Source of the DNA: Adineta vaga
Lineage: Eukaryota; Rotifera
Length of the DNA: 64,000 bases
Direction: 5' to 3'
Assembly (NCBI GenBank): GCA_021613535.1
Contig: CP075494.1
Location: 15,314,001 to 15,378,000 of the forward strand
Positions 23,204 to 33,333 of this stretch are shown here, piece by piece. The stretch's first letter is position 1, and every line of letters starts with the position of its first letter. The position numbers were made by a program, and so were the translations under genes. Below the pieces are notes generated by a model that had not been told where the DNA came from, did no database searches, and saw only the letters and a program-made list of their open reading frames with translations.

Positions 23204-24294
23204 CATTTCTTCTCTGAAATACAATGAGATTATTTTTGTTATATTATTTTTATAATTAAAAGATATTTTTATGCATGAAGAATCGATAACAATATTAGAG
23301 AGATAAACAGATCGCAGTTATCACGTGGTTAATGAAATACATTGTAAACATTCACGTGTGTTTGAAAGTAATATAGAAAGAATGAAACAACATCAGCTGG
23401 AACAACCACAACTCGAAAGCCTTCATTGAGAATTAGGTTGCATTTTAAAGAATATCTTTTTTTGTAATACCTGTTGATTATGTAGTACGACCTCAACATC
23501 AGTTACTACTACAACTGTGACATGAACAATAGTAACAGTTTGGATGCAAAGCATTTTATTCATTTATAAGATCTTCATTTTTAGACGTCCTTAATGCGGA
23601 CATTACCGATTGTTGAAACTACAATTAGGTTAGATATGATTTAATCATCATACGAAATTATATCTTGCTTTATCTATACATGTAGTACCATATTTAGCTC
23701 TATAACTGAGTCCATTACTATTACTTCATCAACACTGGTAGTGCATTTTCCTCATTGAAAGCTAATAAATCTAGCGGAGTCTGACTATATTTTATTTATC
23801 ACTAGTTTGGATCGACAATAACGACCATAGGCATGACTATAACTTCACCAATGTCTACCCAGATCAGCAGTAGAATGTCAACTATGACGGCTAATAATGA
23901 TACTCAAGCTTCAACTGTTATAACCTCATCTGCATCCTCAACGTGCTATATCATTACGACAACGTCAATACTATTGTTGACATTGACAATTTCGCCATCC
24001 AGTGATGTTTCAACAACTGAACAAAAGACAAGTACGTATTTTGTTATATCCACTACTGTGCAATCAATTAATATAACTTTTGGTCAAGACGATGATAAAA
24101 ATCTCATACTTGCTTTGACTATTTCAGTACCATTTGTATGTGTTGTTGTAGCCGTGAGTGTTTCTATTTCGATAAAAACATCCCTGTCGATAGAAACTGG
24201 TCTTCTTAGTATTGCAACTCCACCATTCACTAATATAGATAAATACGTACATTTTCTACACCTACTCCTGCTAGTCTTATCATATGATCGATGA
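23204..24294 (+). pseudogene. Truncated copy F of the C-type MAM-like gene (3' half only)
   Basis: The 3' flank of copy A runs colinear with the 3' flank of copy B up to ATGAAACAACATC (about 23388). The sequence then jumps to stalk-type exons (TTSAGTTTTRKPSLR) equivalent to the middle of copy C, so the ectodomain exons are missing. The open part at 23833-24294 encodes a Ser/Thr-rich stalk, a QDDDKNLILALTISVPF membrane segment and IKTSLSIETGLLSIA, clearly related to copy C (NDKNSSDKTLVLALAISIPS, TEAGVLGSIARPFTNLG). The tail frame diverges after TNIDKY. Non-functional relic. Confidence 0.7.
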
Positions 24295-24971
24295 AATAAT
24301 TGATGAGCTGATTTAAAAAAAGTTATACTAGCCGATAATTAATCACTGTAGAAACTCGTTTGCTCTTGAAGAATCTGGACTGATCTACATATTAAAACCG
24401 TACAATTGAGATCATGAGATGAGAACCGAAACAGATGTCATAAATGACTGACTGAAAAAAAAACCAGACTGAATCGCACAAGTAAATGTATAAACGAGTC
24501 AATTGTTTCCGTAATGACAGATACAATCCTCCAAGCAAGTTTTTTACTTCATTTGATATAGTTACTTTGCAGTTTATGGCAAATAAAGAATTAAAATTCA
24601 TTCGAGTGATCATTAGTCTTTTTCGAGACTAACAAGATATCTAAATTATGCTAACAATAACAACTAGCGGTTGCCTATTTAGCTTTATTCTTTTTGTACT
24701 GTTGTGAACTAATCTCTTCAACAATAAATCATTCATCATCTCAAAGCTCTTTGTTTCTAAAACACAATAGATTCTACTCGACATATTCATGTCTATTAAC
24801 TATTCATATCCTTCAAATTTGTCATCGAATTAATCTATTGGAAAATATTTATTTGTTTTAGAAGAAATATAAGAAAATAAATGAACGTAACACACGTAGA
24901 CACAAGAGAAGAAAGAACATAATTTAAAAATAATTTCAGATGATCGACATTTTGTCAATTATTGCATCCTT
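24295..24971. other. Intergenic
   Basis: No supported gene; the minus-strand open frame around 24392-24613 has no recognisable content. Confidence 0.35.
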
Positions 24972-25894
24972 TCATATTTGTCCATCAATCATCAATAATG
25001 AGCGTATCTCTTGCAAAAGATCTATCTTTTCTTTAGATAAATTGCAATAATTTTGAAATTGAAACGGAGACAAATTGTGCACCTGTCCACCGACTTGACC
25101 AAGTAATGATTCGATTTCGAACGTAATCATGATTATTCGTAAAGCCAAATCACCTTTCTAAAAAAAAGAACATACTTTATTGAATGTTATACTACGAAGA
25201 ACATTAATAGAAGTCGGAAGAAAAAAACGATACCCTATCCGAAATGGCCATTTCAGTCCGTATGTGATAATTGATAACGAACAAATTAGAAGACGAAGAA
25301 TGAATATAAAAATTCTGATGAATGAGCATTTCTGCTTCTTCTTATATATACTGTCGTTTCATTGTACAAGCCGTCTATTATCAGAAGAGATGAGTGAATA
25401 TGTATGCATTTTGAACAAAGAAAAAGATAGCAGAGGTCAGCAAGATAGAAGTGACTATTCAAAGAAATCTTTTTTTCAAGCATTTTGTCGAGTTGCATAA
25501 AATATCAACAATGATTGCTGAAAATCACTACAAATTTAATGTGATTGTTCGTTAAAAAAAGATCTGACTGTTCTCGAAACAAAATCTTTTGTATACAGAT
25601 CTGTTGAATCATACAAATTGAAATCGTCTGTTTAACAGAGGTTGTTCGGCTAGATAAGTCTTACCATAAAGAAATTGTTCAATGCATAAACAATCTATTC
25701 TATTCTCCCTGAAAATCGAATCTACTTAGTTTATCAGTCACTATCAGTGGAAGGCGGATTATTACTTACAATTTGTCTTTTCGTACTAGGGTGCATGTCT
25801 CGATAATCTGCAAGGTTTGCATACGCATTGTTATAAGCTGCCATTTTCCGTGTATGGTTCAACTTAAAGTAATGCACAACCACTTGAACACCGA
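24972..25894 (-). CDS. Unrecognised minus-strand gene, two exons visible, 5' end unresolved
   Basis: Exon at 25770-25894 (acceptor TTTTAG, donor GTAAGT) encodes GVQVVVHYFKLNHTRKMAAY then NNAYANLADYRDMHPSTKRQ. The final exon 24972-25157 follows after a ~610-bp intron and encodes KGDLALRIIMITFEIESLLG, then QVGGQVHNLSPFQFQNYCNL, ending MIDGQI and TGA. Phases of these two agree. A possible upstream exon near 25978-26040 (DEQEQDAQETSLKKKQKR) has a GTAAC donor but its phase does not fit. The family is not recognised. Could be a real small gene inside the MAM-like cluster or a remnant. Confidence 0.4.
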
Positions 25895-26682
25895 CTAAAA
25901 GAAAGTAATGAGTTGATTATTTAGAAAACACGAATTTTTCAAATGATGTTGTTCAAACAAAAACATTTAATTGTTACCTCTTTTGTTTCTTTTTCAACGA
26001 AGTTTCTTGGGCGTCTTGTTCTTGTTCGTCCAATAAACAATAATATAAGTATTGTGCTTGTTACTTATATATGGATAAATTCTTTCTCTTTATTTCTTCT
26101 ATAGTCACATGTTAGTCAAAAGTATTTGTAAAAAAATATGATCTGCGACGTATTATAGTGACGGAACGAGAACATGTCGTCAACTTTAAAGAATATCGGC
26201 AAAAAAAAGATATTTATTGATGATAAATTGCACAGAAATGTCTATTATGAATAATGAAAAGATATCGATACCAGAGAAACACAATTCACAATCATTTTAC
26301 TTTAAGAATGTAGGCGAGATCCAATGAAGAGATGGAAGTATTCATACTCATCTTTACAACTTTGAACAACTAGATTTAGGGAATTGAGAAAAAAATCAAA
26401 GATTCTTTGTTTTTAAATCGAAAGATTGCTACTTTAGTGGAAATAAATTTCGATGAAATCATAAAAGTAAACAAAAAGATAGAATTCTTCATCTATTCAG
26501 GACAACATTTCATGATATTACCTCTATGGTAAGCACTGAACAGGAGTGAGGTAGTATTTAGATTTTTTCAAGTTTTATTTTATATGAAAACAATAAGATC
26601 GTCTCATTTATTATTTTCCTACGGTAAGAACAAAACTACATAATTGACCGATATAGACTTTCCGCAAATATCTTTCCTTCCA
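25895..26682. other. Intergenic
   Basis: No supported feature apart from the possible 5' exon of the minus-strand gene mentioned above. Confidence 0.3.
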
Positions 26683-27746
26683 GGTTTTCTTTGTTCATAT
26701 TGTATCTTGACGATTTCGCAATCGATGTAGGAGAACACAACCGATTAATCCTTGATCTGATGTTTCATCTAGTTGTGAGTTCATGCATTCGAAATGGCTA
26801 TCTCTCGATTTATACTACTTTCTTCCATTGAGTAAAATCAACTAGTAATGGAGAAGTGTGTCAACTTTCCTATCGAATAGATACATACGCTTGGGATCTG
26901 TAATTTTGCTATACAAATCATTGTCCAACTTAATCCAGTACACATAGTATATGTGTATCTGGTTTATTGAACAATTCATTACTGATCTTTCATATGGTTA
27001 AGTATATATGTTTGTTTTAAATTGTACAGAAATTTCCCGGAATACAATTATTTCAGGGTGAGAAAAGATCACTTGAATTTAAGACTAGTTCAGAAGGAAT
27101 CGATGGTATCAACGAACAATACTTGATCTAGTATTATTATGTCTTATTATATGCTTGAAAAAACCATCGAAGTGCGTAAAGTAGAAGTGGGTGATGCAAG
27201 TCCTGTGATAGATATTGTGACACCTAGTCCATTGTATGGATGAATCAAACGTGAAGTGAAATTTATTGCAATCAATCGTTGCTATACAGTAAGGGTAATT
27301 ATGTTCTTTTTTCAGAGTGGAATTATCGTTCTCTTCTTAGCTATATTTTAATCTGGAAAAATCATCAGCCGATACATCTTTCAATGATAGCGGGATTAGA
27401 TGAAATCACAATAGAGCTTCCTACAACAACAGTAACATCAACAAGCATGGTAGATACAACCAGCACAACACATTCGACTACGACTTCTTCTAATAAAATC
27501 CCAACATTGAGCACCATAACATCAATAAATGTCACGAAATTAGACGACAAAAATGGAATTAAACCATCTTCGAAAACTTACATTATTATCCTATGTACTG
27601 TACTTCCCATTGTTTTAGTTATATCGATTGGTATCATCGTCAAAATCAATCTATCATCACCGTCGTGTATTTCTTCTTCCAAGAAACGGCGTTTATACAA
27701 GGATAATTTAGAACTTGAACTAATAAAAGATGATCATTGGTTTTAA
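26683..27746 (+). pseudogene. Decayed copy B of the MAM-like surface protein
   Basis: Exon-by-exon counterpart of copy A. The ectodomain exons (~26695-27290) are recognisable but carry several in-frame stops and indels, for example TAG inside the YYYYM block near 27129 and TGA in place of Trp near 27241. No initiator exon is found. By contrast the terminal exon (~27330-27746) is open and nearly identical to that of copy A over the last ~95 residues (TSSNKIPTLSTITSINVTKL, KTYIIILCTVLPIVLVISIG, ...ELIKDDHWF). A truncated membrane protein from this exon cannot be excluded, but there is no signal peptide. Confidence 0.8.
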
Positions 27747-27866
27747 CATTTCTGTGCACGAAAAATTGATAACAATATTAGAGAGATAAACAGATCGTTG
27801 TTACACATGGTAAATGAAATACATTGAAAACATTCACGTTTGTTTGAAAGTAATAGAATAAAACGA

Positions 27867-29709
27867 ATGAAACAACATCTTATCTATTGCTTGTTTTTTG
27901 TAAGATCAGAAATTCTTGTATTAGTTTTATTTAACTCTATCCATTTTAGTTTACATTTCCTTTACATTTATTCATACACGAATTTTGTATGAATGTAATT
28001 TTGATAATGCTATTATCACGAATAGTTGTTTTACTGGTTTGAATATGTTTATGATTGTATCAAAAGGAATAGGAAAGGCGAGTAAAGACACTCCGGTTGC
28101 ACCTTTATCAGATGTGACTTCAAGTGGTAAGATGGACTGTTAAGTTATTTTTTGTAATTGAACTTTTATTCTATAGTTAAATTAACAAGCAATGGTCAGA
28201 AATGTAAATTACCTTACAAAGTAAAAACATTTTCATGGTTTATGTATTTTTGTAATGAGGGCTTTTGTCCAACACAAGCAAATCAAAATACTGCTTGTCA
28301 GCCAGGTTAGTTTTTCGAATCCTTATTTTATTCTCCAAGATGAATTAAACTTTTAGGTCAATTTGGATATTTTGAATTTTGGGCAAATGAATACAAAGTG
28401 AGTTTTCTTCTCAACACACCATCAACTGGCATCAATGGTGTTAATGCACAATGTCTGATTTATTATTATTATATGACAAATATACCTACTATGGTCGACA
28501 AGATTACAGTGAGAAAATTAGAAACAGTAACTGGAACTGCAATTATTGATACTGTGACAAATAGTCCAATTAATGGATGGAACGAACGAAGAGTATCGTT
28601 TAGTGCTTCACGAAGTGGATATAAAGTCTACTAGTTTATTAATTTTGTTCTGTTTCCATCTGATAATTTATTATTTAGATTTATTTTGATTTGGAAAGAG
28701 TATCTGGTCCAATAATAGCGCAATCTTACGTTGCTGTTGATGAAATCTCAATTCATCAAGATGATTGTTGTAAGTGAAAATTATGGAAGTGAAATAGAAG
28801 TTTTTTCAAAATGATTTTAGCTCGTGTAACAACGATTCTATCTACAACAGTTAAAACAACAAAGTCTCCATTGATAACAAGGTTGAATTTTAGAAAATAT
28901 CTTCTTGTAGTAGTTTCTGATTGTGTAGTACGGTCTCAACATCCGTTACAACGACATCTGTGACATCAACAACAGTAATAGATCATATACGAAGCATTAT
29001 ACAATCACTACTAACATATATATTTTCAGACGCATTCAACAACAACTACAGTTTCAACTACAATACAAGTAATGTTTATACATATAGATTCGGTGATAGT
29101 AGAAGTTCATAGTTTGAATAATTGAAGGATACATTTTCAACGATATTACCATCTATTGAGTCAACAATTAGGTTAGGATATGATTTCTTCATTACATGTA
29201 ACGATTCGTTTATATATAGTACTACATCCACAACCATGGCTGAGTCAACTGTGACTACGCCATCAATGACTACACAGATAATCGAAACGACTAGTATTAC
29301 TACTCAATCTTCAATTGTTATGACCTCAATCATTCATGTTACTACGACAGTATCGATATCATTATCCACATTGTCAGTTTCAAAATCGAGTGATAGTTTA
29401 TCAACCGAGCAAAACACTAGGACGCATCCTATGATATCTACTACACGTACTACACAGTCAGTCACAACTATCGGTCATGACAATGATAAAAATTCATCGG
29501 ATAAAACTCTTGTTCTTGCTTTAGCTATCTCAATTCCTTCTTTATTAATTGTAATAGTCGCAAGTATCGGTATTTGGATAAAAACATCCACATCAACAGA
29601 AGCCGGTGTACTTGGTAGTATAGCTCGACCATTTACTAATCTAGGAAAAAAGAATGAATTTTCAAAACTTGTTGAAATGGATGAAATGACTGATAATTAT
29701 CAATTTTGA
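27867..29709 (+). CDS. MAM-like, Thr-rich stalk, single-pass surface protein (copy C)
   Basis: Same architecture as copy A. Exon 2 starts at 27950 (YISFTFIHTRILYECNFDN), followed by exons with GQKCKLPYKVKTFSWFMYFC, CPTQANQNTACQPG, GINGVNAQCLIYYYYMTN, INGWNERRVSFSASRSGYK and VAVDEISIHQ. The stalk is spread over several small exons rich in Ser/Thr. The final exon encodes LVLALAISIPSLLIVIVASI as membrane segment and a tail ARPFTNLGKKNEFSKLVEMD ending DNYQF. The start exon (27867-27899, MKQHLIYCLFF) ends in phase 0 whereas exon 2 needs phase 1: one nucleotide is missing at the junction relative to copy D (TTTGGTAAG there, TTTTGTAAG here). The signal peptide may therefore be broken or be supplied differently. 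The rest is open. Confidence 0.65.
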
Positions 29710-30433
29710 CTTATGTTTTAGAGAAGAACGTAAATAAATAACAATTATCCAAACTATCTGTTTCTGCTGCTCTTGTTACATGTGAGACAACTGTTCTATT
29801 ATTTTTCGGAATAATTAAGAAAGAAAAACAGGAAGTGATAATATAGTTTAACAGTACTTTCGTATATATTTCGCATAGAATTAAGTGAGTGAAGATCATT
29901 TTCGGAGATGTCTATGTAGTCTTTAGCACTGGAATTAAAAACTGATAGGAATATACAAGTAATTTCACAGCCACAGAGAACACTATCCAAATCTATTCAG
30001 CTCCGTGAAGATCGATTCATTTCATTTCATCCATCTATAATTGTAATATTCAACTGCAGTTACATGTATTGCTGAAACAGCTCCTAGATTGACCACTTGA
30101 TGCTGTATACAACTGAGAGGTTTTAACTTAAACTACAAGCAAATATGTACTAATTCATCAAATACCTGTAATGAACGGATATTATATCAAAATTCATTGA
30201 CATCTTTATAGAGATAATAATTCAGTAGGGTAAAATGGAACTGTCATTTGACATAGTGATAACGCTCAAAACAATAAATTATCATGCAATAAGTAGGAGG
30301 TAGAAAAATATGACATTGACAACCTGTCTAGATAGAAAATACAATTTGATTGAAACGAAGATAAATATTATCTCATGTAAAACAAAAAATTAAAATATGA
30401 CGAAAGTTCTCTTTTACATTACGATACAAAGAG
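29710..30433. other. Intergenic between copies C and D
   Basis: No gene or repeat recognised; presumably holds the promoter of copy D. Confidence 0.4.
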
Positions 30434-31720
30434 ATGTGGCAATGTTTTACACTCCTTTCTTTTGGTAAGATCTTTATTCATCGATCCTCTCAAATCAAAT
30501 CAAATCAATCAATAATATTCCTTTCAGTTTTCATTCTATTATCATCAGTTCATTCACAAATCTTGTATCAATGCAATTTTGATGCACTTAATGAGAATTG
30601 TTTTACAACAACTATTTCTCTTGTTGCAAGTGCAGGATTTATAGGCACTACACCACCTGGTGGAGCTTTATCAGATGTTTCATCAAGTTGTAAGATTGAT
30701 CAATCTTCCTTCTTTTCACTCACAAGATTATCTCATCATTTTCTTTTCTTTTCACATAGTAAAATCAACACAGAATGGAGAAAACTGTACATTACCCTAT
30801 AAAGTAAATGCTTATACTTGGGATATGTACTTTTGCAATAGAAATTACTGTCCAACATCAAGTGATTCAAATAGTCGATGTAGAGATGGTAAAACCTTTT
30901 CTTCTTTTTAATCAGATCGTTTTCTTCATATTGAATATATTTTCAAGGTAAATACGGTAATGTTTTATTATTGAATAATGATAAAAAGATCTATCAACTA
31001 AAGACTGATACTGGTGGAATCAATGGTATGAATGAACAATGTTTATATTATTATTATTATATGGCTAATCTAACGGAGAAAGTTGTCAATGTACGAAAAG
31101 AAGAAACAGATGGTACAAGTGAAATTATTGATTCGGTGACAAATAGTCCATTTAATGGATGGATACTGCGAACAGTTCAATTCAATGCTCAAGCAACAAA
31201 CTATAAAGTATTGAAATCTTTGAGATAGATGTATTTTCACAATTCTTTTATTTTTCGTCAAGATCTTTTTCGAAGCGCAAAAAATATCTGGAGGTCTATT
31301 TCCCAGTCCCAATATTGGTTTTGATGAAATATCAATTGTACAAGGAAATTGTGGTATGATAATGAAATAGAATGAGACATAGAATTGTGAGATTAATACT
31401 ATATAGGAAGCACACCTGTTACGACTAGTTCATCGTCAACTACAACCACTACTACTACTACCACCACAACAACAACAACTGAAGAGACCACGAAACCGAA
31501 GACAACAACATCGGGTCGTTCTGAAACTGATGATAATAATACAACGTTAACGATTATTTTGGCCACAGTTATTCCTGCTGTTTTTATTGTATCAATTGGC
31601 ATTTTTATATGGATGAAAAAAGCTTCAATAGCAACTTGTTGTACTCATACGGCTATTCAATCATCATCGAATGGTGAAGCAAAAAATGTATTCAAAATGA
31701 ATCATGTTGCACCTGTGTGA
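30434..31720 (+). CDS. MAM-like, Thr-rich stalk, single-pass surface protein (copy D)
   Basis: The cleanest member of the family. Exon 1 (30434-30464, 31 nt, same size as in copy A) joins exon 2 (30528-30689) to give a signal peptide MWQCFTLLSFVFILLSSVHS before QILYQCNFDALNENCF. Exon 3 (30760-30888): NGENCTLPYKVNAYTWDMYFC. Exon 4 continues GGINGMNEQCLYYYYYMANL, DGTSEIIDSVTNSPFNGWIL. Exon 5: IFFEAQKISGG and GFDEISIVQGNC. The last exon has a short stalk (about 13 consecutive Thr), membrane segment LTIILATVIPAVFIVSIGIF and tail ending MNHVAPV. Stalk is much shorter than in A or C. Predicted secreted to the plasma membrane; ligand unknown. Confidence 0.85.
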
Positions 31721-32689
31721 TCTTTAGAACGAATAAATATATATATTTACTAAAAAATCATTGATATGAAATAAACAATACCGCTATCCATGTCAGAGGG
31801 TGTAATCACTTTACTTTTAACTAGTGGATCCACTCGTTTTTTGCCAAGAAAAAAAGAACGTTGCTATGATCTTTTTCAAGTTAAGAATCTTTGATATAAA
31901 AAAAAGAGCTTGGATCACAATTCTTATTCAATCCTTTGGTTTTCACATCGTAATTTTAGTAAAAATATCTTTTTTCTCTTCGATATTCTTTCTGTTTGTA
32001 AGGCTTCAATTGTTGAAAGAGTCCTTTTTCAATGAAATACAAATTTTACTGAACCTCTACATGATACACAACGTCTCCTGAGTTTTCTATTAGAGATAGA
32101 GAGAGGATCTTACGAAGTTTTCTCAATTTCCATTTCTATATATGTCTCGTAAAGTTGATCATAAGAAAAGCAAGAATTCTCTATATCAGTGACATGCGAT
32201 GAGCAAACAAACTACAAACTGAAAAGACATGGACTCAGTGACATATCAATATATCTTTGCTTTCAGACGAAGAAATCTGTATCAAAAACAGTTATACCTC
32301 CTCCCCTCATGGTGATATCATTGTCATTCCTACTATTCACTTGTGCACACCCTCTCGCTATTGTTATTTCCTTTCCTCTGTATTAGCGTAGATTATATTG
32401 CGAAATATAGTTACATTTCGGATACAAGAGAAACGATTATCAGTATTTGCCCAGTTTAACGTTACACAGTCATATTTTTGTCTTACAGAACACTAAAGAC
32501 GACAAAATTTTAATTACTCTGTTCTCTTCATTTTGTTTCAATCTACCTCTGAATTAATCAATATGGTGCAGAAAAATAGTTCTTATCGAGACTAAACACA
32601 GCAGATATGTTCTTCTATATGATCCATTCATTATTTTAAAATAGCGATGAATAATAGGAGATATACTGAAATAGACCAAAGTATAGTTA
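31721..32689. other. Intergenic
   Basis: No supported gene between copy D and its relic E. Confidence 0.4.
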
Positions 32690-32857
32690 TGAAATGAATA
32701 CTATATAGGAAATTCACCTGTTACGATTAGTACATTATCAACTACAATAGTACAGATAATAACTACAACTCCGATGATTCTAAAACAAATAATAACACTA
32801 AAACCTTAATAATCATTTTAGCTAATATTCAAAATGAATCGGTTTCACCTGTGTAAT
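32690..32857 (+). pseudogene. Relic E of the last exon of copy D
   Basis: ACTATATAGGAAATTCACCTGTTACG matches the acceptor and start of the final exon of copy D (ACTATATAGGAAGCACACCTGTTACG), followed by a shortened Thr stretch, a truncated TLIIILAN-like membrane start and then ATTCAAAATGAATCGGTTTCACCTGTGTAA, equivalent to the FKMN.VAPV end. The membrane segment is deleted. The 3' flank (CCGCCATCTATGTTAGAGG...AATCACTTTA) also matches that of D. Confidence 0.75.
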
Positions 32858-33333
32858 CTTCACTTTAAAATTATGAAAATGAAAATATAACTAATACCGC
32901 CATCTATGTTAGAGGATAATCACTTTATTCTGAATGGTTAATAACCTGTTCAACAATAATATTGAGAATGATAAAGGTATTCTCTCGTTCTTGTTCTCTC
33001 CCTCTCGTTCTTCTGTCTCTCCCTCCCTGTTTCTCCCTCCTCTTCTCTCTTACTTTCTCTCTTACCACCGAAAATTTTCTTTTTTTTCTAAGGAAAGATA
33101 TTTTTTTACATCTTATTATTTCTTTATTCTCAAACGAAAATCTTTTGTTTAATAAATCACAAAAATAAGATTCTCATCAAATCTCTCTTTCATTCAATTG
33201 ACCTTGATAATTTCAACAATCTCAATCGTTTTTCCCCCTCTTATTCAGATTATTTGTTTAGATGATCATTATGTAAAGAAAAACAACAACATTACTCATA
33301 ATAAGAACATCGAAGGAGAATCTATATGATATT
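32858..33333. promoter_or_regulatory. Upstream region of SFMBT with pyrimidine tract
   Basis: Between about 32978 and 33065 the plus strand is almost pure pyrimidine (TCTC, CCTCC, TTCTC runs). It lies ~270 bp upstream of the SFMBT start and may be promoter or 5' UTR. Open frames here are compositional. Confidence 0.35.

Noticed and set aside
33000-33168. Ser/Phe-rich frames upstream of SFMBT
   Set aside because: Produced by the pyrimidine tract; no start context or homology.
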